Assembly (NCBI GenBank): GCA_017591395.1
Contig: WEDG01005259.1
Coordinates: 208,655-272,654 of the forward strand
DNA: 64,000 bases
Direction: 5' to 3'
Source: Schistocephalus solidus
Lineage: Eukaryota; Platyhelminthes; Cestoda; Diphyllobothriidea; Diphyllobothriidae
Within the stretch, counting starts at the first letter, position 1. Every line of letters starts with the position of its first letter. The notes under the pieces were generated by a model. It was not told where the DNA came from, did not search any database, and was given only the letters and a program-made list of their open reading frames with translations. Shown here in pieces: positions 25,340-36,700 of the stretch. A program made the position numbers and the translations under genes.

Positions 25340-27190
25340 TGGCACAGAGCAATAAAACGTCATCGTTCATTGCAGGAGATCGCGAACAGCTGACTGCCTA
25401 CGGTCAGCTGATTGAGGTATTTAATAAATTCAAAACGACCTGAGCCCTGTTGTCACCTGCTGTTGATCCCCAGAATTTTTGGTCCAGAACGGCTTAGAAG
25501 AGCGCAAAAACTTCGAAAAAAATGAAAAAAGTAGTAGTAATTACTTAGGTGACAGTGATCCAGGCTCCAGTTCCAGGGCGCGGCGGATTCTGCAAAGAGG
25601 AAATAGGAGAGAACAAGTCATTAAACGTCTTTCCATGATCTCCGGCACCAAACATATTTCATAGAAAACTTCAGGCAATGACCAATAACGACGGGGAAAC
25701 TTTGAGGCGAGGTGAAATGGTCTATAATTTTTTAACCTGCTTTGTTGTAGTTTTTCGTTTTATTGGTAAAGTAGTAAAATGAAAACACCTCTAAACTGTT
25801 ATCCCGGCTCTCTCTTTGCAACTGTAAACTATGTAATAGGAATATAACGGAAAGAGTGTCAAATGAAAGCTTTGCAAAAATGCCCGAAATTTAAATTGAT
25901 CTTCTGCTCCATCAACTAAGAGAATTAAATCGTGGAAAATGCGCTTGTTGTCGTGTAGTTTGTTATCCCACCCACAATCCAGGGCCATAAATATCGTCAA
26001 AGTACGCTCTCGTGGACAAATAGAACCCTCTTCTGTACAGTAAGATGAAAATAGTTTACTTGTTTCGATAAAAATCTTCATCAGCCCTAATAATTTGTAT
26101 ATTTAGATATGACGGACTTTAGAGTTATGAATTTCTTAAGAGGCCCTAGCCAAATATTTGTGTATTTGCACTCTTACTGGGACTGCGCAGTAAAGCGAAT
26201 GCATATCCGTTTTCCGCTACTCGAGAGGTTTGCCGCGAAACTCGGGAAAATTCGATCGAATTCTTTGGCTATATTTTAGGATAGAAAAGGCTGACTAGGC
26301 GACGTTGTATCACTGATTTACATGGAAGGCCGTCCCAAGATGACGAACACATTTTAGGATGTTAATATTCCGTTTAGCATCCTTCCGGCTACATGTATAA
26401 TTCATATTTGGGAGGGTAGGGGGAAAGTGCTTAACCTATGTTTAGCTTTGCATGACCCTACGCTGATCGTCTCAATTCGAGCACAAACCCAATTTATGCC
26501 CCGTGCCCGCCTTGATAAAAATTGCTTTTTTTCTAGTAAAAGCTTCGGAGGCAGTTATTTCAATGTCATATATTTTGTTAATTTGATACTTTTGAAAATC
26601 GCACTATTGAATGGTATTAATAATACATAGAGCTTGCTTAGCATCCGTCACAGTCCTTTATGAGCAAAGGGAAGTTCTTGCACAGAGATATAAAGAGGTG
26701 TAAATAAGGCATTGGGAAGTTTTCAGAAAAACAAAAAATGCATGCCGTGTTAACAGATGGAAGAAGATCACGAAGCTACTTTAAAACCAAAATGTGCCCT
26801 TTCCTCGAGTACTGCACATGAACGCTTGAATTTTCCACTCTTGAAATGTATGAATATACTAGTTAAAAGTACGCACAGGAAATCCACCATTAGACTACCA
26901 TTGAAAGTACTTATTTTGATTCGTGGTATTCATTGATTCCACTCCTTGGCCGCGTAAAGCAGCCGCGAGAATTCGACTCATTAGGAGGTCTCCACAGCCT
27001 CCGCACGCGGTTTCTGGTATCACTTTCAAGCCTTTCTCAGTACGGGGTTTCAGTTTTTCATTTTTGTAGCAAACGTCGTTGCCAGCCTGAACACCACAGT
27101 AAAGTTGCATGAAAAAAAAATCCACAGGTACAACCCCGTCTGCAATCTCTATTTATAGCATTGTGTTAGCACGTGAAATGGAGACCGAAA
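25340..27190. other. Intronic DNA between HADHA relic and exon 10
   Basis: No domain recognised. The minus-strand frame 26895-27125 has an acceptor-like CAG at its start ('GNDVCYKNEKLKPR' follows), but its phase does not fit exon 10, so it is not included in the gene model. Confidence 0.45.
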
Positions 27191-27196
27191 ACTTAC

Positions 27197-27370
27197 GCTT
27201 CATCCTCAGACAGGAGGGGCAGAGCGCGCAACCACGCAGCAAAATCCTTGTTTTCCACCAGACTGAACCGTTTGGCGGAGCGCTGCAATTCAATGAGCTT
27301 CGAGAGAACCGCGTATTCGCGTTTGTGTTTGTGAAAATTGATCAGCTGCCCTTCACGCTTGTCCACGTTA
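27197..27370 (-). CDS. RALGDS: RalGEF exon 10 (C-terminal helices of CDC25)
   Basis: 174 nt between acceptor TCCTGTCGCAG (ends 27371) and perfect donor GC|GTAAGT (27196). The 57 whole codons include 'GQLINFHKHKREYAVLSKLI', then ELQ, then 'DFAAWLRALPLLSEDE'. In RalGDS this reads GRLINFEKRRKEFeviaqIxlLQ...F.aWFraverLSEtE, so agreement spans the entire exon. This is the end of the catalytic domain. The codons are GC-richer than the surrounding intron DNA. It exits with two bases, which fits the single-base entry of the candidate exon 11. One of the strongest exons in the model. Confidence 0.9.
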
Positions 27371-28339
27371 CTGCGACAGGAGTTGGAGGTTTTATTTTTT
27401 CTGCGAAATCCCATGATAACTGGAGTCTCGGATCTAAGGGTTGATCTAGAGGTTGCAGTCCCACCCGGACAGCTGGTTATGCTGGCCTCTCGTTTATGGC
27501 GATAAGGGAGACCGGGCTCACCGTTGGAATCCTGAAGGAGGAACGCGCGAGAGAACAAAAAAATGGGCTAACGAGTTCATCTGAATGGAGGGCCACTAGG
27601 GTCTCGTTGTTCATGCACATGCATACTGCGGATATTTTCAACAGGGAAAATACATCAAATGCATACTGAGGGAGAAGTGGGTTGTGTGGGTACAACCAAG
27701 CTAAGTGCTTTTATGATAGGGAAATATTCTCAATGATTGGTTGTGCGAGAATTTAGATAGTCTCTACACACGGAGCTCGAATTAAAAAAAGGATGTGCGG
27801 ATTTCCGTCCTGCAGTCAGAACAATGCAGGTATACGCCGCCCTCATGAGAGACAAGTCAGGAAAAATGACAGAAAATTCAAAAGTTCGGTTGAACCAAGG
27901 TAATTCGGGGAATTTCCGGGTGACACCCGCGGCATCCGCTTTGCAGGCTGATCCATGTCTCTCTTCCCAGACGCATGCCAACAAAGAGCTTGAATGACTA
28001 ACCTCGCATCTTCAGGATAAAAAAGCGATCACAGCGGACTACCCATTAAACTGGAGTACCCTGTTGTTGGGTGGCGGGTTTTAGTTGACAGACTGGTGAA
28101 TCCCAATCAGTCCCGTAGTTAGCACAAGGCCACGTGCATTACGGGGTTCTCATGCCCATGTCTGACCGTAACCCTTTGCAATCTAAAATACATTTCAGAA
28201 TTTCATTTAACATTTAATAAGACAAGTCAAATGCTGTATTTTTCCCGCGAGATCTGTGCTCATGTTTACTACTTACGAAAAACGCGACAGAACTGACCAT
28301 TGAGTAAAGCTGGCTAATTAGGACACAGGCATCCATCCG

Positions 28340-28660
28340 CAATGTATACGGCTTTGCTCCCTATCCGGGGAACTTAGGTTTAGGATCAAGCCGTGGGGTT
28401 AGTGCTAAGTTTGTGGTTAGAGTTAAGGTTAGGGTCAAGCGTAGGTCAAGGGTTAAGCTCTGAGTTCGTGGCAGCAGTAGGATTTAAGTTAGGGGTAGGG
28501 CTAAGGTTATGATAGAGGTAAACATTTAAGGCTTTGTGGTTGGGTTAAGCCACGGGATTGTTTTACCCTCTCCTGAAATTGATCATAAGGCCACCTAAAT
28601 TAAGGGAACCTATTCCTGTTCTCGTGACCTGATCAGGCGACCATATAAGTCATCCTTACA
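28340..28660. mobile_element. MITE-like element with telomere-like core (family B)
   Basis: A degenerate GGTTAG run ('ggttagagttaaggttaggg') from about 28375 to 28545 is followed by 'gaacctattcctgttctcg' and 'ggcgaccatataagtcatcc', the family's right end. The left end is unclear. Confidence 0.5.
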
Positions 28661-29764
28661 GACTATTGCTAGCTTACTTGCCGTTGTAGACTGTGGAGTA
28701 GGAGGGGGGTAGGATGATCAGCTGATAATTGACCTAGCGGCTCTACCACTCCCACTCGGACGGTGGAGATCGGGAATAGTCAAATCGCGTTTTGCTCATT
28801 TCATGACTGAGAGAAGAACACTCGCTGTTTTTTAGCTGTGGAGCAACAATTACAAGCCCTTCTAGACGACCACGTGAAAGGCCATTTATACATGCTGCAC
28901 ATGGAATACTGAGGAGAGCGAGAGGATAAACAGGCAAGTTCAAACTAGCTTAACATAATCAATTGCCATCCCGTCAGCCTAGTATTATATGGTTAAATGA
29001 GTTCACGGGGAGCACCAAGAAGCCCTTCTACTTTTTTGACCATCGGGCAGAATCGAAGAGTTAGAGCCTATTAGCCAGGCCCTGATCTAGATTCTTGCAT
29101 TTCCATAGTACATGCGGGGCAATATTGGCCGGTGAATACGGTCCAAAAATTACACCATGAGCCGCCTTCTTGAACGTTGATCACACACATAAACTAAAAA
29201 GGTGCGGCTGTTGCGTACGAGGAAAGGCATTGGAGATCAACCTGACACAGCTGAGTGCTATATCGACTTATTTTACTAGAAGTTCATCACTTTCATGTAC
29301 ATCGTCGGAGCTTTAATAGTAGTTGGCAGGTGAACGAAGTTATCTATTCAGTGTCAAAAGACGACGTGGAGATAATAATCCTGGCTTTGGACCGGAATGA
29401 CTTACCATTCGATGTAGCCTAGAAGTTCAAAATAAACCTGTTAAATTTATGAAAAGATCACCAAATACTCTTGGGAGACTATGCGCAAGTCCATAAAACT
29501 CCTTGTAAAACTGTTGTTTACAGTTACTCTGGGTCGCTTGCAAGTTGTAGTGGAACACTGGGTTGACGAGATCATTGTTTGTTTGATGGCGCAATTTTCT
29601 CGGAAATCTGATCAGAAAATTACAAGAACAGTTGGAGCTTTGAGTTCTACAGAGGCAAAGCCAGCTTCCAGTCAGACAAACCGGCATGACTGCATTTTCC
29701 TTTTTAAGAAACAATCTTTTTATGTATTACAGACTTATTAGCACTAATCACTCAAGTACCAATT

Positions 29765-29832
29765 AAGGTGAGGGCGGGGCGCTCCTATACCCGTGTCCTG
29801 AGTAGGCGGCCATACAAGTCATCCTTACCGTG
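29765..29832. mobile_element. Solo right end of family B
   Basis: 'gggcggggcgctcctatacc' and 'taggcggccatacaagtcat' followed by 'ccttacc' match the right ends at 4.2 and 41.0 kb. No hexamer core is attached. Confidence 0.5.
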
Positions 29833-31434
29833 TGTACGATTAGAGTACTTCAACCATGACCGATTGGGGATTTTTCAACGAAAGCCAATTTCCGGTCTGA
29901 GAACCTGCCTTGTGATCTATGGCGAATAATCTGGAAGGCTGATGGCATGAAGGTACTGTCCGTGTGCCGGGGGGGCGACCAACAAGAGTTTTACTGATGA
30001 GGCCATTGGGGCTAACGAGAGCGGTACCCAATAGGACAAGGTCAAATTATGCAATCTTGTGGCCCACTGGGAGGTGAAGGTTAACACCTGTGAGCTTAGC
30101 ACGTATCCATCGGGACGTCCATTGTGTACCGAACCAGACACTACTGAAGCAGCATAAAGAGCAGGAAGAAAGCAATCGGATCAGATCTACTAGGAATTGT
30201 ACTAGGGAGGAGGGCTTGATGCATGATACAATGCAAAACATCGATGCAACGTAGATAAGGGGTTGAAGGGACTGGAGGCTTCCTTCCTAAGTGAGTGCCT
30301 ACAGGGTAAAAATAACGACAAGAGCTCGCGGTGTCTACCAGACAATCTTGACCCTAAGTCATGAGTGTTAAATGAGATCTGTCAGGGACGATCACTTCTG
30401 AATAGCAGGGTAAAATAGTGAGAGTCCAGCCAATATAGTGACGGCTACAGAGATAAAAAAGATCCAATCCCACCGGAGAGTAGAATTGGGAAACCCTGTA
30501 CGCATAACCCTTTCAAATCGTCCTTCATTTGGTAAATTACATCAATTTAGTGCACGCGGTAAAAGTATCGATCTTAGCCGGTGTCAGAAAAGATGCAAAA
30601 TTGAAAACTAGTATGCATTTATGAATTTCAGACTATGTACCATGTTAAACAGCACATATCCGTTTATGCCGGAAATATATGCGGCCTGAGAGTAGCTTAC
30701 AGATTCCTCGCCTCAATAACGGGCGGTTAAATATACAAAGTAAGAAAATGGTAAAAGTTCCCATACCTTTTAGCGACAAATAATTCGCCATTTTGAGACT
30801 TCCTCAGGAATTTATTTGCAAATTAGCAAACGAGATTACCTTAACCTTTTGTGGTGAACCACTTTTGTTCTTAAAATCCATTTACCCCTTAGTCTATTCC
30901 TACCCTTAACCATGTGCATAAAATTACGGTAGAGTTTTCAGGTTTGTGCCGGATCTAACAAGAAGTCGTTGGTGTTTGAGCTGCTCTGTTAAATAAATTT
31001 TCTCGGTACAGATTGCTTGTGATCCTGTAAATGCCTTGCGTGCCGAACACGGGCTATCATTCAGAAAGCTCAGTTCCTGAAAGCAAACAGTAATATGGTG
31101 GACCCTGGTAAATCCATCCGCCTGGAGCCATAAATATTCGGACTAAATAGACACCTGGTCCAATTATTCAGAGTTAAAACCGTGCGAAACGAGTGAGTTC
31201 TTCCCTTCTCTTTTTCAATTTTGGCGGTGTTCCCTTACATCCTTCGAGGAAGGCGCACTCACCTACTTTGCCTTCCTGTCGTATTACGTTTGTGCCTGTT
31301 GACTTTAGTATACCCGTGTACTCTGCTATCTATTCCTTACTAGAGATGGGCAATTGAGTTTTGACGCACTCCTGTAGGAAAATCTAGCAATTTAGGGCTA
31401 AAAGTCTTGGTTATCAACGAGCGAGTGATGTGAA

Positions 31435-31605
31435 TATGTAGATTACTATTACCGGCAAAGACAAGGGAGACTGGAGTGGTCATTTCTGGCTCATTAGTCG
31501 TCATCAGCCAGTCATACCCAACCCGAGGTGGTGCACCACCCGAGGATCGAACCCGCAACCCGTTGTGCAGATATCCAACGCCCTAACCATTGAGCCATGG
31601 GCTCT
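31435..31605 (-). mobile_element. tRNA-derived SINE, copy 1
   Basis: On the minus strand the head resembles a tRNA: box A 'tggctcaatgg', box B 'ggttcgatcc', then a body containing 'ggtatgactggctgatgacg' and 'tccagtctcccttgtctttg'. Internal RNA polymerase III promoter boxes are the hallmark of such SINEs. The arms do not fold into a good tRNA after the body starts, so it is not a tRNA gene. Frames over it (31340-31706) are repeat shadows. Confidence 0.8.
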
Positions 31606-31814
31606 TTGTCTTGTCGGTTTAGATCGGGAACGAATACAGCATAATCCCAAAATATTTTACTCCCTTCAGGATGTCTGTTTTTCGAACAAGCTTTCTTTCT
31701 AGCCACCTGAAGTGGACCGCACTGTAAAACAATGTCTGCTTAAGCAGTATAAAATTTTACCCCTGATTTTCGATGTCCTTATAAATTCACATATATTTTA
31801 CAGCAAACACGCAC

Positions 31815-32019
31815 AAAATATTCTTTCTTGTAAATAAGGAAGGCTGGCTTATCCCGTTCAAGAAGACGTTCTTTAGGCCAATCGAACTTGATACTGGCAA
31901 GGCAATATCACTAGCTTTGTGTAGGTCAGTCAACAAACAACCTACTGCAAATGCAATACCCTCATAACCGCGTGCAACGCGTTCATTAATCCTGTCAATC
32001 ACGTACGTAAATGTGATGC
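31815..32019 (-). CDS. RALGDS: Candidate RalGEF exon 9 (LTDL motif of CDC25)
   Basis: The frame contains 'GYEGIAFAVGCLLTDL' (LTDL at 31922-31933), matching the RasGEF pattern GxxPyLGxfLTDL that shapes the catalytic hairpin region. The usual proline is replaced by phenylalanine. The acceptor CTGCCGTCAG ends at 32020. The only donor that leaves the phase needed by exon 10 is TT|GTGCGT at 31814, which adds about 30 residues after LTDL compared with the family. A more canonical-length ending near 31885 would break phase, so the downstream boundary is uncertain. Exon 9 lies between two same-orientation tRNA-SINE copies. Confidence 0.5.
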
Positions 32020-32204
32020 CTGACGGCAGGCGATCTTCTCGAACGCCTGACTACATATCCAGCAGTTGACGGAGGTAGTTGTGGATTACAGTTGACGCAG
32101 TAATGGAGTTATCTCACTATATGGTAACCGGAATTCTAAAATGTGTTGCCGATTCGAAAAGGTTAATTGAGTAGTTTTAATATTGTCACACAACATAAAA
32201 GGCA

Positions 32205-32357
32205 GAATGATATTACCGACAAAGACGAGGGAGACTGGAATGGCCATTTCTGGCTTATTAGCCGTCGTCAGCCAGTCATACCCAATCACAAGTGGTGCAC
32301 CACCCGAGGATCGAACCCACGACCCGGTGATCAGGAGTCCAGCGCTCTAACCATTGA
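32205..32357 (-). mobile_element. tRNA-derived SINE, copy 2 (head truncated)
   Basis: Same body as copy 1 ('gactggctgacgacggctaa', 'ccagtctccctcgtctttg') and the same box B 'ggttcgatcc' with 'gggtggtgcaccac'. Box A is cut: the sequence switches to 'atgtgaatatg' where copy 1 continues into its head, and a similar 'atgtgaatatg' lies at the tail of copy 1. Orientation matches copy 1. Confidence 0.78.
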
Positions 32358-33526
32358 TGTGAATATGCGAAAAGGCTGCATTAGGTCAGCCTGAGTCAAT
32401 TAGCAAACCCACAAATCATGAACAGACGCCAAAACTACCTTGCTCGTCCCTTTCCCTCAAGCTCCCGTCACAGCAAAATTGGCTCTCATTATACATTCTC
32501 ACGTTCCAGGTTGTCGCGTCAGGTAATGCGTCAGCATGACCATCTCTCAGGGGTGCTCACATAGCATCATATACGGGACTACGCAGACCCCTTGACTCAG
32601 TTTCCGACCGGCAAGGCGTCATCCTGTTTGTGCATAATTTTAGACCACTTTCTCGATTTAGAACAATCCCCGTCCTAACTAAGCGAATTGGTGACCCGTA
32701 AAAATCGGTATTTGCTGTGTGTTCTGGTATAACCTCAGCACAACTGCATCAATAAAAGTAAATAGCAAATGATGACAGTAGGAGTGGCATTCACTGTTCA
32801 AGCGTTAGTTAAGGACGAAATGCGTGTGCTCAGTTCTACCCTGGTGCTCCGATCTACGGAGCAAGAACATGGTCAGGTACGAAAAACGGAACAACCCTGT
32901 AAGCGGACCAGACTTGTTTCTTTTATTTCCCCGTGAATTCAAATATTCCTGGACTCAACTGACGGGTAGTGAGCCGGTAACTGAGTGATTTGGCCAAACA
33001 AAAACAGAACTCAAGTTCGGGCCCTGGCACTGCGGGCTTAGGATTAATGCAAAGCTAGCTGGAAACGGCAACCACACTAAACATAATCCTGAAAGTCTCT
33101 TGCTTTTGTAGCAAGAGTACAATCAATTTTACTACTTCTGTCAATCTGCTTATAGTTGCACACCATTTTCCCACCGTTGGTTGTCGATAAATCAACCCGA
33201 AAGATTTCGTAATGAGGCGAGAAATTTAAAATAATTCTTTTACATCGCCTGTTTTTAAGCGTGTGAGGAGTAACACACCGGAAAGTGTGACGAACTCAGT
33301 CCAAAAGTAGGTACATCACCCAGAGGTATAACCTATGCAGAGCAGTCGGTTGCGTAACACAGAGGTGTGACATTTGTAATGTCAACACGAAGCTTACCGT
33401 GGCAGGGAAGATAATATCTGAAGGTAAGTATCTGATAAGAAAACAGAGAAAGCTCGGGCAAGGATGTTACGGTGGAAACTTTCTTATAGGCTTAAAATAC
33501 GAAGGACAAAAACCGCACCAATTCAC

Positions 33527-33755
33527 GAGACGACCGCCCGCTGCGTTTGTCGTACACCGGAGGGAAGTTCCGTCTGGTTTCAGTGGTGCCTGAGACGGTG
33601 CTGGCAGTTTCACATGGAGAGGGAGCCCGGGTGGACCCCAGGGAAGTGCGAGAATGGTTGATCATTGCAGGCGAGCTACGGCGACTGAGACATCGGCTGC
33701 TACTATTAGGCCGTCTGGGCACTCCCTGCCTCGCGCTTAGGTATCCAATCAGGAG
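33527..33755 (-). CDS. Candidate RalGEF exon 8 (Ser/Arg-rich insertion)
   Basis: Between 'RELL' and 'LTDL', RalGDS proteins carry a variable segment. The minus strand here has a GC-rich open frame rich in Ser, Arg and Pro ('SSSRCLSRRSSPAMINHSR', 'TASTVSGTTETRR', 'VYDKRSGRSSR'). With acceptor GAGTCAG (ends 33756) and donor CTC|GTGAAT (33526) it is 229 nt, enters in phase zero as exon 7 requires and exits with one base as exon 9 requires. A second in-phase acceptor (GGCAG) lies 30 nt inside. There is no domain similarity, so the call rests on position, phase and composition. The opposite strand also has an open frame (33547-33759) and could be the real one. Confidence 0.4.
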
Positions 33756-33799
33756 CTGACTCATTAAGCATGGCTAGGTCGTTGAGAAAGAGACCAAGA

Positions 33800-36700
33800 T
33801 ATGGGAATCGTACCCATGGTATGCACGGCCTCGTCAATCTACAAGAAGAAAGAAATAAAAGTTAGCGGAAACCGAACCGGCCAAAATTTTTGCAAGCCAA
33901 ACTGGAAATGCATGCGCTGCCTTGTACTTAAATTGCAGCAGTTTCACGCAGTGGTTTATCCGAATCCAGCATCACCCGACAAAGATGCTTGATGAAGGCC
34001 AATAATAATTATTAAAAGTGGCTGTTGGATCATAATGATGAGGGAGGGAAGAGCATTGACCTCTCCTTCAAAACCTACAATTTTCTAATAGTAAAAGAAT
34101 AATAAAAGAGGATTGGAGATGGCAGTGGGAGCCGTCACTGAAAATATATTTGTTCTTATCAGAGCCCGTCGAAATATCGTTGTCAATGTCAGCATGTTAA
34201 GAAGATTCTGATGCTCATATCCGTGAGAATTATTTGAAAAAGCTATATTAAGAAGGAAGCACTGAGTCCAGATTATACTTAATGAATTGATTTTTCGCCT
34301 GTTGGCGAATATCCTAGGCATGACCTTTGCGGCATCATGATAGACCCGCTGCGCTGCAAATGAGTGGAGGAAGGACTGCGCAGAATGGGATCCTACGTCC
34401 CTTCCCGCTGTCATTGTGTTCTAATGAAATAATTAATGAGAGACGAATGAAGGGGGAAACAGCTCGGTGAATAAGCCGATATCATGTCTCAGATCTGCGA
34501 GTCTGACAAAAGTTCACCTGTTTTTCTTCTTAGTAGAAGCAGACTTAACCTAAATGGTTTTAACCGTGACCGACTCTGAGTCCTGTGATGTCTAATGCTC
34601 AGTCATCTTCCAGTTTAGGGACTGAAGAATAAAAGCAGATATATTTTTAATTGAGGGCTATGACGCCGGCTACTGGCCCGAGGAAGACGTACGATGACGT
34701 ATGTGGAGATTTAGTAATATTGATGCAGACCTGCGTTACGTCTATTTCACCCTCGCCCTCTTCTCTCATCTCCCATGTTCCAATGACAAAACGGGTCCAG
34801 AGGAACCAGAGATGGACGTAGTTGCAGGGATTTTGAGGACTGAGCAACCAATCTAGCGGACTTCTCTCAAACTATAGTACACAGAAAAGCCATCAACAGC
34901 AAATATCCTCTGTCTCACAAACGTAGATGCGTCCGGACTCTAATATCAAGAGTTGGAAACATATTGCCACGTGCTAGACGACAAAAGGGCTGAACAGCTA
35001 AAATTTTACAACCTCTTCCAGACTAATGTGTATCCAAGCTATTTTTATCCAAGCCAAGAAAGCACCGAGTGAACAGCCGACTGCTAAGAGAGCAGAGATT
35101 GGAAGTCTGGAAAGACATCATCTACATAAAAGGAGTCTCCGAGGCTGTCTCATGACTGTTACAACCCATCAGAGTAGGCATAGCCCATCGACCCGCTGTA
35201 GCAATGCATCACCGCGTGATGAAACACAAAGACAGACTACCAACAACTAAAACCTCGGTCGTTGTCTACCAAATATGTTTCAATTCTGGAGACTAGAAAC
35301 ACGTCGGGAAAACGGAACGGAAATGCAGGACCGCCGAAATGAGCACAACTTGGTAGCTGGGAGGTAAGATCTCAACGCACAGCTTGCAACCCATATTGGG
35401 GGAACCGGCCACAATTTTGGCCTCCAGCAAGCGACTAACTTAGGTCGAGGCACTTCAAGAATAGAACAACTCATACTTGAGGTGCGGTATTCAACTTCAT
35501 CAACGGGCACCTCAAGCTTCCTGTGGCTTACGCATTCCCGCGTCAGGACATACGTATGGGCTAGGACAAAACGGACACGCCAAACTTAAGACACAGCCCC
35601 ACACTGAAATCACCCGGACGGAGACAGAGTGTCGATCAACCTTCGGTTAAATTACGAAATAATGCAAGCGGCCGTCAAGCTGCCTAAATATCTGTCAAAT
35701 GGTTGAGATGGTGAAAGAAAAAAAAAATTAATCAGTTTAAGGTCGACTAGCTTGGTCGGTCATATACCATTGCTCGATATTTAGCATTAAACGCTTTGTG
35801 ACAGTGGAGAGCTGACAAATTCTTCCAGATGTCAGCAGCACGACAACTCTCTTTCAACGAGTAACGTCTCCTTCTAAAATGCCACCTAATCTCAAACTCC
35901 ACACCAACTGGGATTCAGGGAGGGAGGAGATCTCGGATCCCATATGCACGAGATTTCATACCGGTTACATTAGTAGAGTAATCACATCTTAACCGTCAGT
36001 CCTGTGTGGGACCCGTCAGTTGGCAACCCTTTAGTCCATGAACGTTAGCCCTTCATGATACTTCTAAAGTCAGTTTGGTTTTTACAGTGAAGAGGCTAAG
36101 TGCTAGACCCCTGATGAATCGACCTAACTCCCTTCGTCTCTTGAAAACCGATAGCCTGTCCTACTTATGCATACGAAGAGGAGACTACGTTTTGCTGGCT
36201 GGTGTGATGTGGAGTCATCATCTAACGCGCAACCTGTACGAGTTTGGGTCAGAGGTGTTGTAGAAGCCTATATTAAGAGGGCATTCGTGCGAGCTACCCC
36301 TTGTTACAAAGAATAACCGAGTTATCCCGCTAGCCATCAAACTTTTAGGTCAGAGGAATTAAGCATGCCGTGATAAATGCAAGCATAACAGAATTATTAT
36401 GGCGAAGGATACGCTGAATTTACATGACAAATAGTAGCTCGGTATCGGACACCACGATCCCCTCGACCAAATATTGATGAAAATGCACACAGTGACTGAC
36501 ATCCAATCCGTGTAAGGACAGTCAAGGTCTAATGCAAATTTAGCACGGTTGGCCTAATGTGGTGATGAGACGGTGTGGCCCTAGTCTCGGTCTAGCGTAC
36601 CGGTTGTGCATTCAGCCTGGAAACAAAGACTAAAACCATTGAAAGAGTGAACTACCTTCTTCTGGAGGGAGTGGATGGGAGCACAGCAAGGAACGTGGAA

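Noticed and set aside
31535..31605. tRNA-like sequence considered as a tRNA gene
   Set aside because: It is continuous with a SINE body shared with other copies, and the anticodon stem does not pair well.
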